Shown piece by piece: positions 24,272 through 33,849 of a stretch of 64,000 nt of DNA. A model generated the notes under the pieces. That model saw nothing but the letters and a program-made list of their open reading frames with translations, did no database searches and had not been told where the DNA came from. How positions within the stretch are numbered: the stretch's first letter is position 1; every line of letters starts with the position of its first letter. Made by a program: the position numbers and the translations under genes. This DNA is from Paenibacillus sp. CAA11 (GTDB lineage Bacteria; Bacillota; Bacilli; Paenibacillales; Paenibacillaceae), in NCBI RefSeq assembly GCF_003060825.1, contig NZ_CP028922.1, positions 3,517,001 through 3,581,000 on the forward strand, written 5' to 3'.

Positions 24272-24336
24272 GAGTAATCCTCTCGCTTTCAGATAGTAAT
24301 TGATTTTTTTGTAGCTAGTATACATATTAAAGGATT

Positions 24337-24362
24337 AGAGCGGAAAATTCCAGTTCCGCTCT
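24337..24362. other. Stem-loop between ptsG and ptsH
   Basis: AGAGCGGAA and TTCCGCTCT make a perfect 9-bp stem with an 8-base loop. It is not followed by a T run, so it may be a processing or stability element, or a leaky terminator, in the ptsGHI transcript. Confidence 0.55.
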
Positions 24363-24378
24363 TAACCCTTGATTATAC

Positions 24379-26448
24379 TTACTTAATCGTGATGATGTTT
24401 GCCTCACCGCTCTTCACGGCTCCCGTCTTGTTCAGCGTTACCGCTGCACCTTCCGGAAGATTGGAGAAGATGATCGGTGAAATAATGGATGGAGCATGCT
24501 CCTTCACATATTCCAGATCCACTTCCATAATCGGCTGTCCGGCAGATACGAGGTCTCCCTCCTGTACCAGAACCGTAAATCCTTGGCCTTTCAGCTTAAC
24601 CGTGTTCACTCCAATGTGAACGAGCACTTCTTTGCCGCCGTCGGACATAATGCCGACTGCATGCTTGCTCGGGAACACATTGAAGACCTTACCGTATACC
24701 GGCGAGCAGATCTTGCCGTCATGCGGCAATACCGCGAAGCCGTCACCTGTCATTTTTTGCGAGAACACAGGGTCAGGTACATTGGAGATATCCATTAATT
24801 CACCATTTACTGGTGATACGATATCCTCAGCAATCAGAGCATTGCCTTCTTGAGCTGCTTCCTGCTCTACTTCAGCCGGCTTCGGATCAGCAGGAGCTGG
24901 AGAAGGTGCCGGCGTTCTACCGCTCATAATGTCAGCAATCTGCGATTTGATCGTATCCGAACGAGTACCGAAGATCGCTTGAACGTTGTTACCTACTTCA
25001 AGCACCCCGGAGGCTCCAAGGTTCTTCAGACGATTCTTATCGACATTCGCCTTATCCTTAACTTCCACCCGCAGGCGAGTGATACAAGCATCCAAGTGAG
25101 CGATGTTCTGCTGACCACCCAGCGCAGCCAGAATGTTATGCGGAAGCTCATCGGTTGTCACCGGCTTGCCAGATGCTTGTGAGCCGCCCTCATCTCCCTC
25201 AGAAGCATCGTCACGTCCAGGTGTCTTCAGGTTGAATTTCCGGATAAAGAAGCGGAACATGAAGTAGTATACGACCGCAAAGCACAAACCTACTACAATA
25301 ACCAGCCACCATGGCGTCCGGTTTGGAATAATCCCGAACAGGGTAAAGTCAATAAATCCGCCCGAGAAGGTCATACCAATCTTAACGCCTAGGATTTGCA
25401 TGATCATGAAGGACAAACCTGCGAAAATGGCATGTACAGCGAACAACAATGGTGCTACGAACAAGAAGGAGAATTCCAACGGCTCCGTAATCCCTGTCAG
25501 GAACGCAGTAAGCGCACCGGACAGCATCAGGCCACCCACCATTTTCTTATGCTGCGGCTTAGCTTCATGATACATCGCCAATGCAGCAGCTGGCAGACCA
25601 AACATCATGAACGGATATTTACCTGTAGTAAATGTACCCGCTGTGAAATTAACACCGTCCCGCAGTTGAGCCATAAAGATATGTTGGTCACCACGGATCA
25701 ATTGTCCCGCTTTATTAGTGTACTCTCCGAACTCAAACCAGAATGGCGAGTAGAAGATATGATGCAAGCCAAACGGAATCAGTGACCGTTCGATCACACC
25801 AAAGATAAAGGCTGCCAATGTACGATTGGTGTCAATCATACTGTTAGACACATAGTTCAGTCCGTCTTGAATCGGCGGCCACACAAACGACAGCGCCACA
25901 CCGGCAACCAGCGCCCAAACTGCAGTCATAATCGGAACAAAGCGTTTACCGGCAAAGAACCCGAGATATGAAGGCAGTTCGATCTTGAAATACTTGTTGT
26001 ACATCGACGCCGCCAGGATACCTATGATGATCCCGCCGAAGACCCCTGTCTGCAGCGTTGGAATTCCGAGTACTCGCGCATAGGCTGCACTGTCTACCTT
26101 TAGAGCGTACTCGTTAACTCCCATGATCGTACCCATGGTAACGTTCATAATCAGATAACCGACGATTGCGGCAAGACCCGCAACCCCCTCACCGCCAGCC
26201 AAGCCTACGGCCACGCCCACGGCGAACAACAGAGATAGGTTATCAAATACGATTTGTCCGGCATTCATCAGGATGTTTGCAATGGTTTGAATCCAATGCG
26301 CGTTTAATGCCGGGACATATTGAAGGAAATCCGGATTGACCAGCATGTTGCCGATCCCGAGTAGTAAGCCTGCAGCAGGAAGAATAGCTACCGGCAGCAT
26401 CAGGGCTTTACCTACTCTTTGCAGAACACCGAAAAACCGCTTAAACAT
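24379..26448 (-). CDS. ptsG: Glucose-specific PTS enzyme IICBA
   Basis: 689 residues in the order IIC (about 1-400, hydrophobic, starting [19 protein letters not shown]), IIB (Cys in [10 protein letters not shown]) and IIA (His in [14 protein letters not shown]). This single-chain order is that of B. subtilis PtsG. It imports glucose and phosphorylates it. The ATG at 26448 follows GGAGGGCGC; upstream in-frame codons overlap the leader terminator. Expression should be controlled by GlcT, because the leader carries an antiterminator target and an overlapping terminator. Confidence 0.95.
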   Translation of the reverse strand: MFKRFFGVLQRVGKALMLPVAILPAAGLLLGIGNMLVNPDFLQYVPALNAHWIQTIANILMNAGQIVFDNLSLLFAVGVAVGLAGGEGVAGLAAIVGYLIMNVTMGTIMGVNEYALKVDSAAYARVLGIPTLQTGVFGGIIIGILAASMYNKYFKIELPSYLGFFAGKRFVPIMTAVWALVAGVALSFVWPPIQDGLNYVSNSMIDTNRTLAAFIFGVIERSLIPFGLHHIFYSPFWFEFGEYTNKAGQLIRGDQHIFMAQLRDGVNFTAGTFTTGKYPFMMFGLPAAALAMYHEAKPQHKKMVGGLMLSGALTAFLTGITEPLEFSFLFVAPLLFAVHAIFAGLSFMIMQILGVKIGMTFSGGFIDFTLFGIIPNRTPWWLVIVVGLCFAVVYYFMFRFFIRKFNLKTPGRDDASEGDEGGSQASGKPVTTDELPHNILAALGGQQNIAHLDACITRLRVEVKDKANVDKNRLKNLGASGVLEVGNNVQAIFGTRSDTIKSQIADIMSGRTPAPSPAPADPKPAEVEQEAAQEGNALIAEDIVSPVNGELMDISNVPDPVFSQKMTGDGFAVLPHDGKICSPVYGKVFNVFPSKHAVGIMSDGGKEVLVHIGVNTVKLKGQGFTVLVQEGDLVSAGQPIMEVDLEYVKEHAPSIISPIIFSNLPEGAAVTLNKTGAVKSGEANIITIK

Positions 26449-26490
26449 ATGCGCCCTCCTAGAAGTTAAAGATGGTGTCCAAACAACAAA

Positions 26491-26532
26491 TAAAAAGGCA
26501 TGAGCCGACAAAACATCCTGCTTGTATGCCTT
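26491..26532 (-). terminator. Leader terminator of ptsG
   Basis: In the ptsG leader, AAGGCAT pairs with ATGCCTT, followed by TTTTTATTTG. The same CTCATGCC arm can instead pair with GGCATGAG in the upstream antiterminator target (26588-26616), the mutually exclusive arrangement expected for GlcT control. Confidence 0.8.
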
Positions 26533-26587
26533 ACCTTCACGGTTATAATACCCCGTACAAGGAAGTTACAATCAGAATACTTTGTTA

Positions 26588-26616
26588 GACTCATGCCTGA
26601 TCGAATCAGTTACACG
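26588..26616 (-). promoter_or_regulatory. GlcT ribonucleic antiterminator (RAT)
   Basis: On the minus strand GTGTAACTGATTCGATCAGG and the following CATGAGTC closely match the RAT of B. subtilis ptsG. It is transcribed about 30 bases after the predicted start. Binding of unphosphorylated GlcT would hold it and stop the terminator from forming. Confidence 0.85.
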
Positions 26617-26650
26617 TTCTGAACTATTTTATTCGTTGCTTTACGTTGGT

Positions 26651-26679
26651 AGTATAACACCAAGCTAGTCTAAGTGCAA
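26651..26679 (-). promoter_or_regulatory. Sigma-A promoter of ptsGHI
   Basis: TTGCAC (26679-26674) and TATACT (26656-26651) are 17 bases apart on the minus strand. The start point, near 26644, leads directly into the RAT. Confidence 0.8.
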
Positions 26680-26715
26680 CCCTTTACATTAAAAAAAATA
26701 ATCAGAGCCATAAAT

Positions 26716-27561
26716 TTATATTGCGCCTTTAGGAGCTACCCGGTGCAAATGCATCGTTAAGTAGCTCGTCTCCGCCTGATAAACGGGCTTTTTCAGCCGC
26801 TGTTCCATTACCTTGGTGAGTTTCCAGGCTAAGGAGTACAGCTCAGGATATTCATCCCGAAGCAGCTCTTCAAGCTTGGAAGTCTCCTGTACACGCTCCC
26901 CCCTGCGAATCCGCTCAATTGCAAAACGAAGATGAGTTAGCATTCTTGCATAATCAAGCGAGTGCCTTGCTATAGAGTAATGAAAATGCTCTTCAATGAT
27001 GCCTACAAGATCAGCTATGAGTTGAGAGTGTTCCTTGACCTCGGTAATATGCTGGTTTGTCATCGCACTGTGTATGTGAAGGGCCACAAATCCAACTTCA
27101 TCCTGTCCTAAATCAATGCCCATCTTCTCCTCCAGCTGCTTCATTACATGCTCAGCCAGCTCATATTCCAGCGGATAAATTTCCTTGGTTTCGAACAAAA
27201 ACGGGTTGTGTATTGCAATATCCTGTTCTGCCCGTTTAATTGCAAATGCAATATGGTCGGTAAGCGCAATATGAATATGTTCGTTAAGCGTAATTTCACT
27301 GCGCTGGGCTATATATAAAATCGCCTCATTTATAACCTCAATCAGTTTTTCGTCGACTTGGGGAATGAGCTGTTTGTACTGTTCCTGCTCCTGTGCATTT
27401 TTTAGTATAAATAGCTTCTCAACCGATTTCAGTGGAATCGCTTCGTGAGGCTTGCGGTTAAAGCCAATACCCTTGCCGATCACCACAACTTCGCCATGTT
27501 CTGGATGATCGGCGATAATTACATTATTATTCAGCACTTTATTCACCAGTAAGCTGCTCAC
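26716..27561 (-). CDS. glcT: BglG-family transcriptional antiterminator GlcT
   Basis: 281 residues. An RNA-binding CAT domain (about residues 1-60, starting VNKVLNNNVIIADHPEHGEV) is followed by two PTS regulation domains with conserved His residues (ALTDHIAFAIKR, ALHIHSAM, MHLHRVAP). In its active form it binds the RAT of the ptsG leader and allows read-through; phosphorylation by the glucose permease inactivates it. The GTG at 27561 is used, with AGAGGTG upstream. A TATAAT at 27640-27635 may be its -10 box. It lies directly before ptsG. Confidence 0.93.
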   Translation of the reverse strand: MSSLLVNKVLNNNVIIADHPEHGEVVVIGKGIGFNRKPHEAIPLKSVEKLFILKNAQEQEQYKQLIPQVDEKLIEVINEAILYIAQRSEITLNEHIHIALTDHIAFAIKRAEQDIAIHNPFLFETKEIYPLEYELAEHVMKQLEEKMGIDLGQDEVGFVALHIHSAMTNQHITEVKEHSQLIADLVGIIEEHFHYSIARHSLDYARMLTHLRFAIERIRRGERVQETSKLEELLRDEYPELYSLAWKLTKVMEQRLKKPVYQAETSYLTMHLHRVAPKGAI

Positions 27562-27683
27562 GGACGCACCTCTTTTAACAAGAAAATAATAGCCTGCCGA
27601 ACGAGCTTTACACAGCTAGCGCGACAGTCATCCCATTATAACCTTTGTTTTTGAGTTCACGCTACTGTTTGTATATTCTAAGC

Positions 27684-27723
27684 AAAAAAATAGGACCGGG
27701 AAGAAATACTTCTTCCCGATCCG
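27684..27723 (-). terminator. Terminator of the nfeD-floT operon
   Basis: GGATCGGGAAGAA and TTTCTTCCCGGTCC form a long hairpin followed by ATTTTTTT on the minus strand, immediately after the floT stop. Confidence 0.88.
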
Positions 27724-27727
27724 GCTT

Positions 27728-29251
27728 CTATTCTCCCTCATGAAGTGAGGCTGCAGCTTCGCGTTGCGCCCGCTGCTTAGGTGCCTCAGCAGCAGGTTTG
27801 CCGCCAACTAGCCCCTGAATCAGCTGATCCAAATCGATGCCGGATACACTCCTCAGCATCTCTGGTGCTGTTGACATTAATTCTGTCACATAATTGCTCA
27901 CCCTTGAAGCTCCTTCGCCTTTGCCTGTGTCGACCACCGTTAACTTGTCGATAGACGAGAGCGGCTGAGCAATCTTGCCAGCAAGCTCTGGCAGCATCTT
28001 AATGACGATGTCGAGGATCGCCGCCTCGCCAAACTTCGCGAATGCATCGGCCAACTTCTCCTTCGCTTCCGCTTCGGCGAGACCCCGCAGACGGATAATT
28101 TCTGCATCAGCCGTACCTTTAGCCCGTTCGGCATCAGCCAAAGCCTGACCCTCGAGTCTTTTCTGCTCTGCAGAAGCTCGGGCCTGCGTCTCAATGGAGT
28201 ACGAAGCCGCATCGGCTTCACGCATTTTACGGGCTTTATCCGCCTCGGCTGCCTGTTCGACCGCATAACGGTCGGCGTCGGCCTTCTTCTTCACTTCGGC
28301 ATCATACTGCTTCTGACGCACTAGAATTTCTTTCTCTTGTAGGTCAATCTCCCGCTCTTTCCGAACCAGTTCCACCTTCATTTGCTCTTCGACCATCGTC
28401 TGCTTGGCACGTGCTTCTTGAATGTGATAAGCCTGATCGGCTTCCGCCTTAGCCGTATCCTGTTCCTTCTTAAAGGAGGCTACCTTCAGTTCTTTCTCCT
28501 TGCTGGCTTCCGCGATGTTCGTGTCACGAAGCAGCTCGGCCTTCTGCCCTTCTTCCTCGGCACGCGCCTTCTGGATTCGGGAATCCCGGACTGCCTCGGC
28601 TTCGGCAATCTCCGCATCACGTTTTACGGCAGCAATTCGCGGCTTACCCAAAGCTTCCAAATAGCCATGCTTATCGCGAACATCCTTGATGGTGAAAGAT
28701 ACGATCTGCAGGCCCATCTTCTTCAAATCCCGGGCAGCAACACTCTGTACCTCTTGTGCGAATTTATCACGGTTCCGGTAGACCTCCTCCACCGTCATGG
28801 AACCGAGTATAGAGCGCAGATGCCCTTCCAGCACTTCTTGAGCCTCACCCTTTAGCGATTCGATCGGTTTGCCCATGAATTGCTCGGCAGCCGTCGCTAC
28901 ATCTTCCGTGGTGCTGCCGACTTTGATGATGGCGACCCCGTCTGCCAGTACGGGAACCCCTTGCTCCGTATAGACCTCGGGCGTGGTAACATCGAGTTTA
29001 TGGGATAGTAATGACATAAACTCTGATTTCTGGAATACCGGCCAGATAAAAGCGCCACCGCCCCTAACAATCTTAATCTTCCGTCCCGTCTCGTCTTCTG
29101 ATATATTCTTGCTGCCAAGGAATGAACCTGTAACAATCATCGCCTCATCCGGACTGACTGTCCGGTAGCGTGCCCAGAAAGCAAGGCACAACACGATAAT
29201 TACGCCCATTACAATTGCCGGAATAAGCAAATAATCAGGCAAACTCGTCAT
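27728..29251 (-). CDS. floT: Flotillin-like protein FloT
   Basis: 507 residues. An N-terminal hydrophobic segment (YLLIPAIVMGVIIVLCLAFW) anchors it. A PHB/SPFH domain follows (about 35-200), then a long Glu/Ala/Lys-rich coiled coil (about 205-400, with repeated AEAEA/AEADKA runs), and a C-terminal helix-rich end. Flotillins scaffold ordered membrane domains, and FloT (YuaG) with the NfeD-type partner YuaF is a B. subtilis pair. The same order is seen here, with a one-base stop/start overlap (TAATG). Nothing suggests truncation; usual length is about 510. Confidence 0.93.
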   Translation of the reverse strand: MTSLPDYLLIPAIVMGVIIVLCLAFWARYRTVSPDEAMIVTGSFLGSKNISEDETGRKIKIVRGGGAFIWPVFQKSEFMSLLSHKLDVTTPEVYTEQGVPVLADGVAIIKVGSTTEDVATAAEQFMGKPIESLKGEAQEVLEGHLRSILGSMTVEEVYRNRDKFAQEVQSVAARDLKKMGLQIVSFTIKDVRDKHGYLEALGKPRIAAVKRDAEIAEAEAVRDSRIQKARAEEEGQKAELLRDTNIAEASKEKELKVASFKKEQDTAKAEADQAYHIQEARAKQTMVEEQMKVELVRKEREIDLQEKEILVRQKQYDAEVKKKADADRYAVEQAAEADKARKMREADAASYSIETQARASAEQKRLEGQALADAERAKGTADAEIIRLRGLAEAEAKEKLADAFAKFGEAAILDIVIKMLPELAGKIAQPLSSIDKLTVVDTGKGEGASRVSNYVTELMSTAPEMLRSVSGIDLDQLIQGLVGGKPAAEAPKQRAQREAAASLHEGE

Positions 29252-29784
29252 TACACATCTCCCTCTCTCTCATCCAATTCGGACACAAGCAGAATCCCCT
29301 CGCGAGTATCAACAACCACTACCCGTGTACCTGCAGCAATCTCCCTCTTCTCCCAGCTTGCAGCGATATGTAGTGTATGGCCTCCGACAAGACTAACCAT
29401 GATCTCTCCAAAGCCGGAAGGTGGAATGGGGATTGTTACCTCACCGACTTTACCGGACAGCTCCCGAATAGAATAGCCCGTCGAGTTCTCGCTGTTCTCC
29501 ATGGGACGAACGTAACCGAAGTACACTAGTACAGCAATGAAGACTGCACAGAGTATGGCCAGAACAATCACTCCCGCAGCAGACAGCCCGGTATGCCGGT
29601 TAAGCAGGAGCCCCGCTCCACCGAAGGCAGTTATGGCTCCCGCAATGACTACAGGTTTAAAAAAATCCACCGACAAAAAGTCGAGTGCTCCGCCCAGCAA
29701 ATCACTGATTACATCGCCAAGGAGCACACTGACTAATGCGAAGAGTACCCCTCCGGCCAAGCAGCTTAGAAACAGAGTCTCCAC
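29251..29784 (-). CDS. NfeD-family membrane protein (YuaF-like)
   Basis: 177 residues. Several hydrophobic segments (for example PVVIAGAITAFGGAGLLL and AAGVIVLAILCAVFIAVLVY) are followed by a soluble beta-barrel (OB-fold) domain of NfeD type, seen in LSGKVGEVTIPIPPSGFGE to the VVVVDTREGILLVS end. This short NfeD form without a protease domain is the partner of flotillins. A GTG start at 29784 is preceded by AAAGGAGGT. Its TAA overlaps the floT ATG by one base, so the proteins are made together. Confidence 0.88.
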   Translation of the reverse strand: METLFLSCLAGGVLFALVSVLLGDVISDLLGGALDFLSVDFFKPVVIAGAITAFGGAGLLLNRHTGLSAAGVIVLAILCAVFIAVLVYFGYVRPMENSENSTGYSIRELSGKVGEVTIPIPPSGFGEIMVSLVGGHTLHIAASWEKREIAAGTRVVVVDTREGILLVSELDEREGDV

Positions 29785-29888
29785 CTTCGGACCTCCTTTC
29801 AGAAACTCGTTGCTTGTATGTTAATTGTTACGTATGGAGACTTCCAAAGTTTCAATAATTTGTATGTATATTGATATGTATATGCACA

Positions 29889-29920
29889 TAAAAAAGCGTT
29901 CCACCCTATGAGTGGAACGC
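29889..29920 (-). terminator. Terminator of the alcohol dehydrogenase gene
   Basis: GCGTTCCAC and GTGGAACGC form a 9-bp stem, followed by TTTTTTATG on the minus strand, 18 bases after the stop. Confidence 0.88.
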
Positions 29921-29937
29921 GGTTACAGCTGAAATGA

Positions 29938-31101
29938 TTAGAGAGAACGCCGGTAAATATCAAGTACCGCTTCCTTATCCAGCTTGGCGAAGTTGCCGAA
30001 CGGGCCAAAGCGAACGGTCTTCTCAGCCATGACTTCAAGCTGGCTGTCATCAATATCATAATCAGCAAGCCGGCTTGGTGCGCCAATGGAAGTCCAGAAA
30101 GCCCGGAGCGCATCAATGCCCTCCTCCCCGACCTCACGATCGGTTTTACCCGCTGGATCGATACCAAATACATTTACGGCAAACTTCCTGAAGCGGGCAG
30201 GGTTCACATCAAGATTATGCTTCATCCAGTTCGGGAATAAGATGGCCAGTCCACCACCATGAGGAATATCGTAAACCGCCGACACAGCATGCTCGATATT
30301 ATGTGTCGCCCAGTCGCCACGGAAGCCCATGCTGACCATGCCGTTCAGCGCCAAGGTTCCGACATACATAATGGTTTCGCGCAATTCATAGTTCTCCAGA
30401 TCATTGATTAGCTTAGGCCCTGTTTCAATGACCGTACGGAGCAGAGTTTCACAGAAGCCATCCTGTACAGGCGTATTCCCTTCCTGATGGAAATAGTGCT
30501 CCAGCACATGGGACATCATGTCTACCATTCCATACACGGTTTGATCTTTAGGCAGGCTGAAAGTATTCTGCGGATCAAGGATAGAGAAAGTCGGGAATGA
30601 ATAAGGGCTGCCCCAGCCCAGCTTCTCCTTCGTTTCTTCATTTGATATTACAGAACCGCTGTTCATTTCAGAACCGGTAGCTGCCATGGTCAGCACGGTT
30701 GCCAGAGGAAGCGCATCCTGAGGAACAGCCTTGCGCTGTGCAAAATCCCACATGTCGCCATCGTACTTCGCTCCCACGGCAATCGCTTTGGAACAGTCAA
30801 TAACGCTGCCTCCGCCAACAGCCAGAATAAGCTCAATGCCGTGCTTCTTACAAAGCTCTACGCCCCGGTGCACGGTGGACAACCGAGGGTTAGGCTCAAC
30901 GCCGGCCAGTTCAGTAACCTCTGCTCCAGCTTCCTTCAGAAGGCCCAGCACTTGATCATACAAGCCGCTGCGCTTAATGCTGCCACCGCCATAAACTAGC
31001 AGCACTTTCTTTCCGTATTTAGGGACTTCTGTTCTTAATGCTTCTGTTTTATTCTTACCGAAGATCAATCGGGTCGGATTGTGAAACTCAAATGAATCCA
31101 T
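29938..31101 (-). CDS. Iron-containing alcohol dehydrogenase (butanol dehydrogenase type)
   Basis: 387 residues, group III alcohol dehydrogenase. The NAD(P) site shows [11 protein letters not shown] and [15 protein letters not shown]. Metal ligands fall in [14 protein letters not shown] and in [21 protein letters not shown]. The sequence resembles B. subtilis YugJ/YugK and clostridial butanol dehydrogenases, which reduce aldehydes with NAD(P)H. The ATG at 31101 is preceded by TTGGAGGG. It forms its own unit between a hairpin at 31201-31233 and its terminator. The natural substrate cannot be read from sequence. Confidence 0.9.
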   Translation of the reverse strand: MDSFEFHNPTRLIFGKNKTEALRTEVPKYGKKVLLVYGGGSIKRSGLYDQVLGLLKEAGAEVTELAGVEPNPRLSTVHRGVELCKKHGIELILAVGGGSVIDCSKAIAVGAKYDGDMWDFAQRKAVPQDALPLATVLTMAATGSEMNSGSVISNEETKEKLGWGSPYSFPTFSILDPQNTFSLPKDQTVYGMVDMMSHVLEHYFHQEGNTPVQDGFCETLLRTVIETGPKLINDLENYELRETIMYVGTLALNGMVSMGFRGDWATHNIEHAVSAVYDIPHGGGLAILFPNWMKHNLDVNPARFRKFAVNVFGIDPAGKTDREVGEEGIDALRAFWTSIGAPSRLADYDIDDSQLEVMAEKTVRFGPFGNFAKLDKEAVLDIYRRSL

Positions 31102-31159
31102 GTCTGAATCCCTCCAACTATATTATTACTTTCCTATAGTTACTTGCTTTGTCATACTC

Positions 31160-31189
31160 ATTATAACCTGTCGCAACCGAACAAAACAA
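31160..31189 (-). promoter_or_regulatory. Probable promoter of the alcohol dehydrogenase gene
   Basis: TTGTTT (31189-31184) and TATAAT (31165-31160) are 18 bases apart on the minus strand, about 60 bases before the start codon. Confidence 0.55.
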
Positions 31190-31200
31190 ATGATGAGCGC

Positions 31201-31233
31201 AAAGGGCTACCCGAAAAAATCCGAGTAGCCCTC
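31201..31233. terminator. Hairpin after galT
   Basis: AGGGCTACTCGG and CCGGGTAGCCCT-type arms form a strong stem past the galT stop. The T run is short (TTTG), so termination may be incomplete. Confidence 0.6.
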
Positions 31234-31247
31234 TTGTTACCTCATAT

Positions 31248-32846
31248 TTAACGATAGCCAGCAGCATTAAGGAAGCGGCGTAGTGCAGCCTGTCCTTTCT
31301 CTGTTCGTTTGAACACACCAGCATGCTCAAGGATTTGCGAGAACTTTCTCCCCACCTGATCGCGAAGCAGTTCATTAGCTGCCTCCTTCGAACGGGCGGC
31401 TCCGTATTCGCGAATCAGCTGATCCACCCATTCCTTATGCTTAACCAGCTCAGGCAGGCCTCCTTGCTCCGCTTGGTGAAGAAGCTCTGCATCTCCAGAC
31501 AGAATAGAAGAAATTTGATCCAGCTCACTCTTGAGCCTACCCGGCAGAATGGCAAGACCCATGACCTCAATCAGACCGATATTCTCCTTCTTCAAGTGAT
31601 GCATCTCCCGGTGAGGATGGAAGATCCCCTCCGGATGCTCAGCACTTGTCCGGTTATTTCGCAGCACCACGTCCATCTCATATCCGCCATCTGGCGACCG
31701 CCGTACAACCGGCGTTACCGTGTTGTGCGGAACCGAAATTCCTTCTTGTACGGATTCGGCCAGAATGTCAGCTTCGGCATCACTGTAGCTCTGCCAAGTT
31801 GTGTACAGCTCATACCCTGCTTCAAGCAGCACATCCGACTGCTGCGACCGAAGGCGCAGTACGGTCATTGGCCAGTTCACGATGCCCAAGGTAACATCCG
31901 GGTAACGTTTCGAGACAAGGACTTCATCCACGGGTGACTTCTCAAGCGGAAAGCGATGCCTGCCCCCTTGAAAGTGATCATGCGTCAGAATAGAGCCTCC
32001 AACGATAGGCAGGTCTGCATTGGATCCGATAAAATAATGCGGGAACTGTCTTACGAAATCCAGAAGCCTGCGGAAAGTATCCTTACTCATCTTCATTGGT
32101 ACATGATCATGATGGAATACGATACAGTGCTCGTTATAATATACGTAAGGTGAATACTGGAAAAACCATGGCTCTCCATTCAATTCCAGCGGAATGGTAC
32201 GCAAATTGTGGCGAGCAGGATGATTTATTCTTCCTGCATAGCCTACGTTCTCCCTGCATAACTGACATTTAGGATAGGCAGGAGACGGCATTAGCCGTGC
32301 TGCAGCAATCTCCTCCGGCGTTTTCTCAGGTTTGGACAGATTGATCGTAATTTCCATATCCCCGTAAGGTGTCTCTTGAACCCAATATACATTTGCAGCC
32401 ACCCGATCCATACGAATGTAATTGGATTTCTCTGATAACTTGACCAGAGCATCCGTAGCGGCTTCAATCCCTTTATCCCGCTCCAGCTTACGGAAAGTGT
32501 GAATGACTTCTGACGGCCGCGGCATAATCAGCCCCATGATCCGGGCGTCCAACAGGTCTCTGTACGTAGGCGTATTCTCGGCAATAAGTCCTATGGTATA
32601 ACCGTAATCGATCAGCACCTCTAACAGCGGCTGAGGGCCGCCAAGCGGCAGCTCCTCTACTTCCTTACCATAGGGCTCATCGAAGGAGAATAGCTCCAGC
32701 AGCCTGTTCCGTGAATAATCCAAGTCCCACCAGTCAATCAGGCTGTGCTCGAGTGCGAAGTGAACCAGACGCTCGATAGCAACCAGTGCTTGTTCGCGCA
32801 GTGCATCATGGGAGCGGGTAGTAGCTTCTGATGTTTGTTCCTTCAC
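31248..32846 (-). CDS. galT: UDP-glucose--hexose-1-phosphate uridylyltransferase (class II GalT)
   Basis: 532 residues, the long Gram-positive form of GalT, which exchanges UDP between glucose-1-P and galactose-1-P in the Leloir pathway. Family blocks include YFIGSNADLPIVGGSILTHDHFQGG (catalytic region), PLGGPQPLLEVLIDYGYTIGL and the HREMHHLKKENIGLIEVMG segment. A GTG start at 32846 has GAGG 8 bases upstream and lies 10 bases past the galE stop. Last gene of galKET. Confidence 0.95.
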   Translation of the reverse strand: MKEQTSEATTRSHDALREQALVAIERLVHFALEHSLIDWWDLDYSRNRLLELFSFDEPYGKEVEELPLGGPQPLLEVLIDYGYTIGLIAENTPTYRDLLDARIMGLIMPRPSEVIHTFRKLERDKGIEAATDALVKLSEKSNYIRMDRVAANVYWVQETPYGDMEITINLSKPEKTPEEIAAARLMPSPAYPKCQLCRENVGYAGRINHPARHNLRTIPLELNGEPWFFQYSPYVYYNEHCIVFHHDHVPMKMSKDTFRRLLDFVRQFPHYFIGSNADLPIVGGSILTHDHFQGGRHRFPLEKSPVDEVLVSKRYPDVTLGIVNWPMTVLRLRSQQSDVLLEAGYELYTTWQSYSDAEADILAESVQEGISVPHNTVTPVVRRSPDGGYEMDVVLRNNRTSAEHPEGIFHPHREMHHLKKENIGLIEVMGLAILPGRLKSELDQISSILSGDAELLHQAEQGGLPELVKHKEWVDQLIREYGAARSKEAANELLRDQVGRKFSQILEHAGVFKRTEKGQAALRRFLNAAGYR

Positions 32847-32856
32847 TCCATTAGCC

Positions 32857-33846
32857 TCACTTTCCGCTATAACCTTCAGGGTGGTTTTGATGCCAATTCC
32901 AGGCGCTCTGAATAATCGAATCCAGCTTGCTGCGGCTAGGATTCCAGCCCAGTACAGCGCGCGCTTTCTCTGCGGAAGCGATCAGGACTGCAGGATCGCC
33001 TGCACGCCGAGGATGAACCTCTACCGGGAAGTCCACCCCAGTTACTTCCTTCACTTTCGCAATGACTTCCTTGACAGAGAAGCCTTCTCCATTGCCCAAA
33101 TTGTAGACATCGCTCTCCCCGCCCTTGCGCAAATAATCTACTGCACGAAGGTGAGCGTCTGCCAAATCACTGACATGAATGTAGTCGCGAACACAAGTGC
33201 CATCTGCCGTCGGGTAATCATCCCCGTATACGGCGATATGCGGACGCTGCTTGAGAGCAGCCTGCAGGATGACCGGAATCAAGTGCGTCTCTGGACGATG
33301 GTCTTCGCCGATCTTCCCGCTCGCATGAGCCCCGGCCGCATTGAAATAACGTAAGGCCACATACTTCATGCCCAGCACACGATCGAACCAAGACATCATG
33401 GTCTCCATAGTCAGCTTAGTCTCTCCGTACACATTCGTTGGACGGGTACGGTCACCTTCTTCAATCGGCACCTTCTCTGGCTCACCATAAGTTGCAGCCG
33501 TAGAGGAGAATACAATCTTCTTCACCCCGGCCTGCTCCATCGCTTCAAGCAAGCATAAAGTACCGTACACATTGTTGTCATAGTATTTTACAGGCTGCTG
33601 CATACTCTCACCAACCAGCGAATTTGCTGCAAAGTGAATGACAGCATCGATGTCGTTCTCTGCGAACAGTTTAGCCAGCAGTTCTTTATCTCTTAAGTCA
33701 CCCTCATATAATTTACCGCCCAGCAAGGAATCCTTATGCCCTGTCTGCAGGTTGTCGAGAACAACAACCTCTTCTCCGCGGTCAAGCAGTTCTGCTACTG
33801 TATGAGATCCGATATAGCCTGCACCGCCTGTTACCAAAATTGCCAT
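32857..33846 (-). CDS. galE: UDP-glucose 4-epimerase
   Basis: 329 residues. The NAD loop is GGAGYIGSHT at residues 7-16, catalytic Ser/Thr-Tyr-Lys are in FSSTAATYGEP and VYGETKLTME, and the RYFNAAGA and CVRDYIHVSDLA blocks are typical of GalE. It interconverts UDP-galactose and UDP-glucose. AGGGGGT precedes the ATG, which is three bases beyond the galK stop. Middle gene of galKET. Confidence 0.96.
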   Translation of the reverse strand: MAILVTGGAGYIGSHTVAELLDRGEEVVVLDNLQTGHKDSLLGGKLYEGDLRDKELLAKLFAENDIDAVIHFAANSLVGESMQQPVKYYDNNVYGTLCLLEAMEQAGVKKIVFSSTAATYGEPEKVPIEEGDRTRPTNVYGETKLTMETMMSWFDRVLGMKYVALRYFNAAGAHASGKIGEDHRPETHLIPVILQAALKQRPHIAVYGDDYPTADGTCVRDYIHVSDLADAHLRAVDYLRKGGESDVYNLGNGEGFSVKEVIAKVKEVTGVDFPVEVHPRRAGDPAVLIASAEKARAVLGWNPSRSKLDSIIQSAWNWHQNHPEGYSGK

Positions 33847-33849
33847 CGT

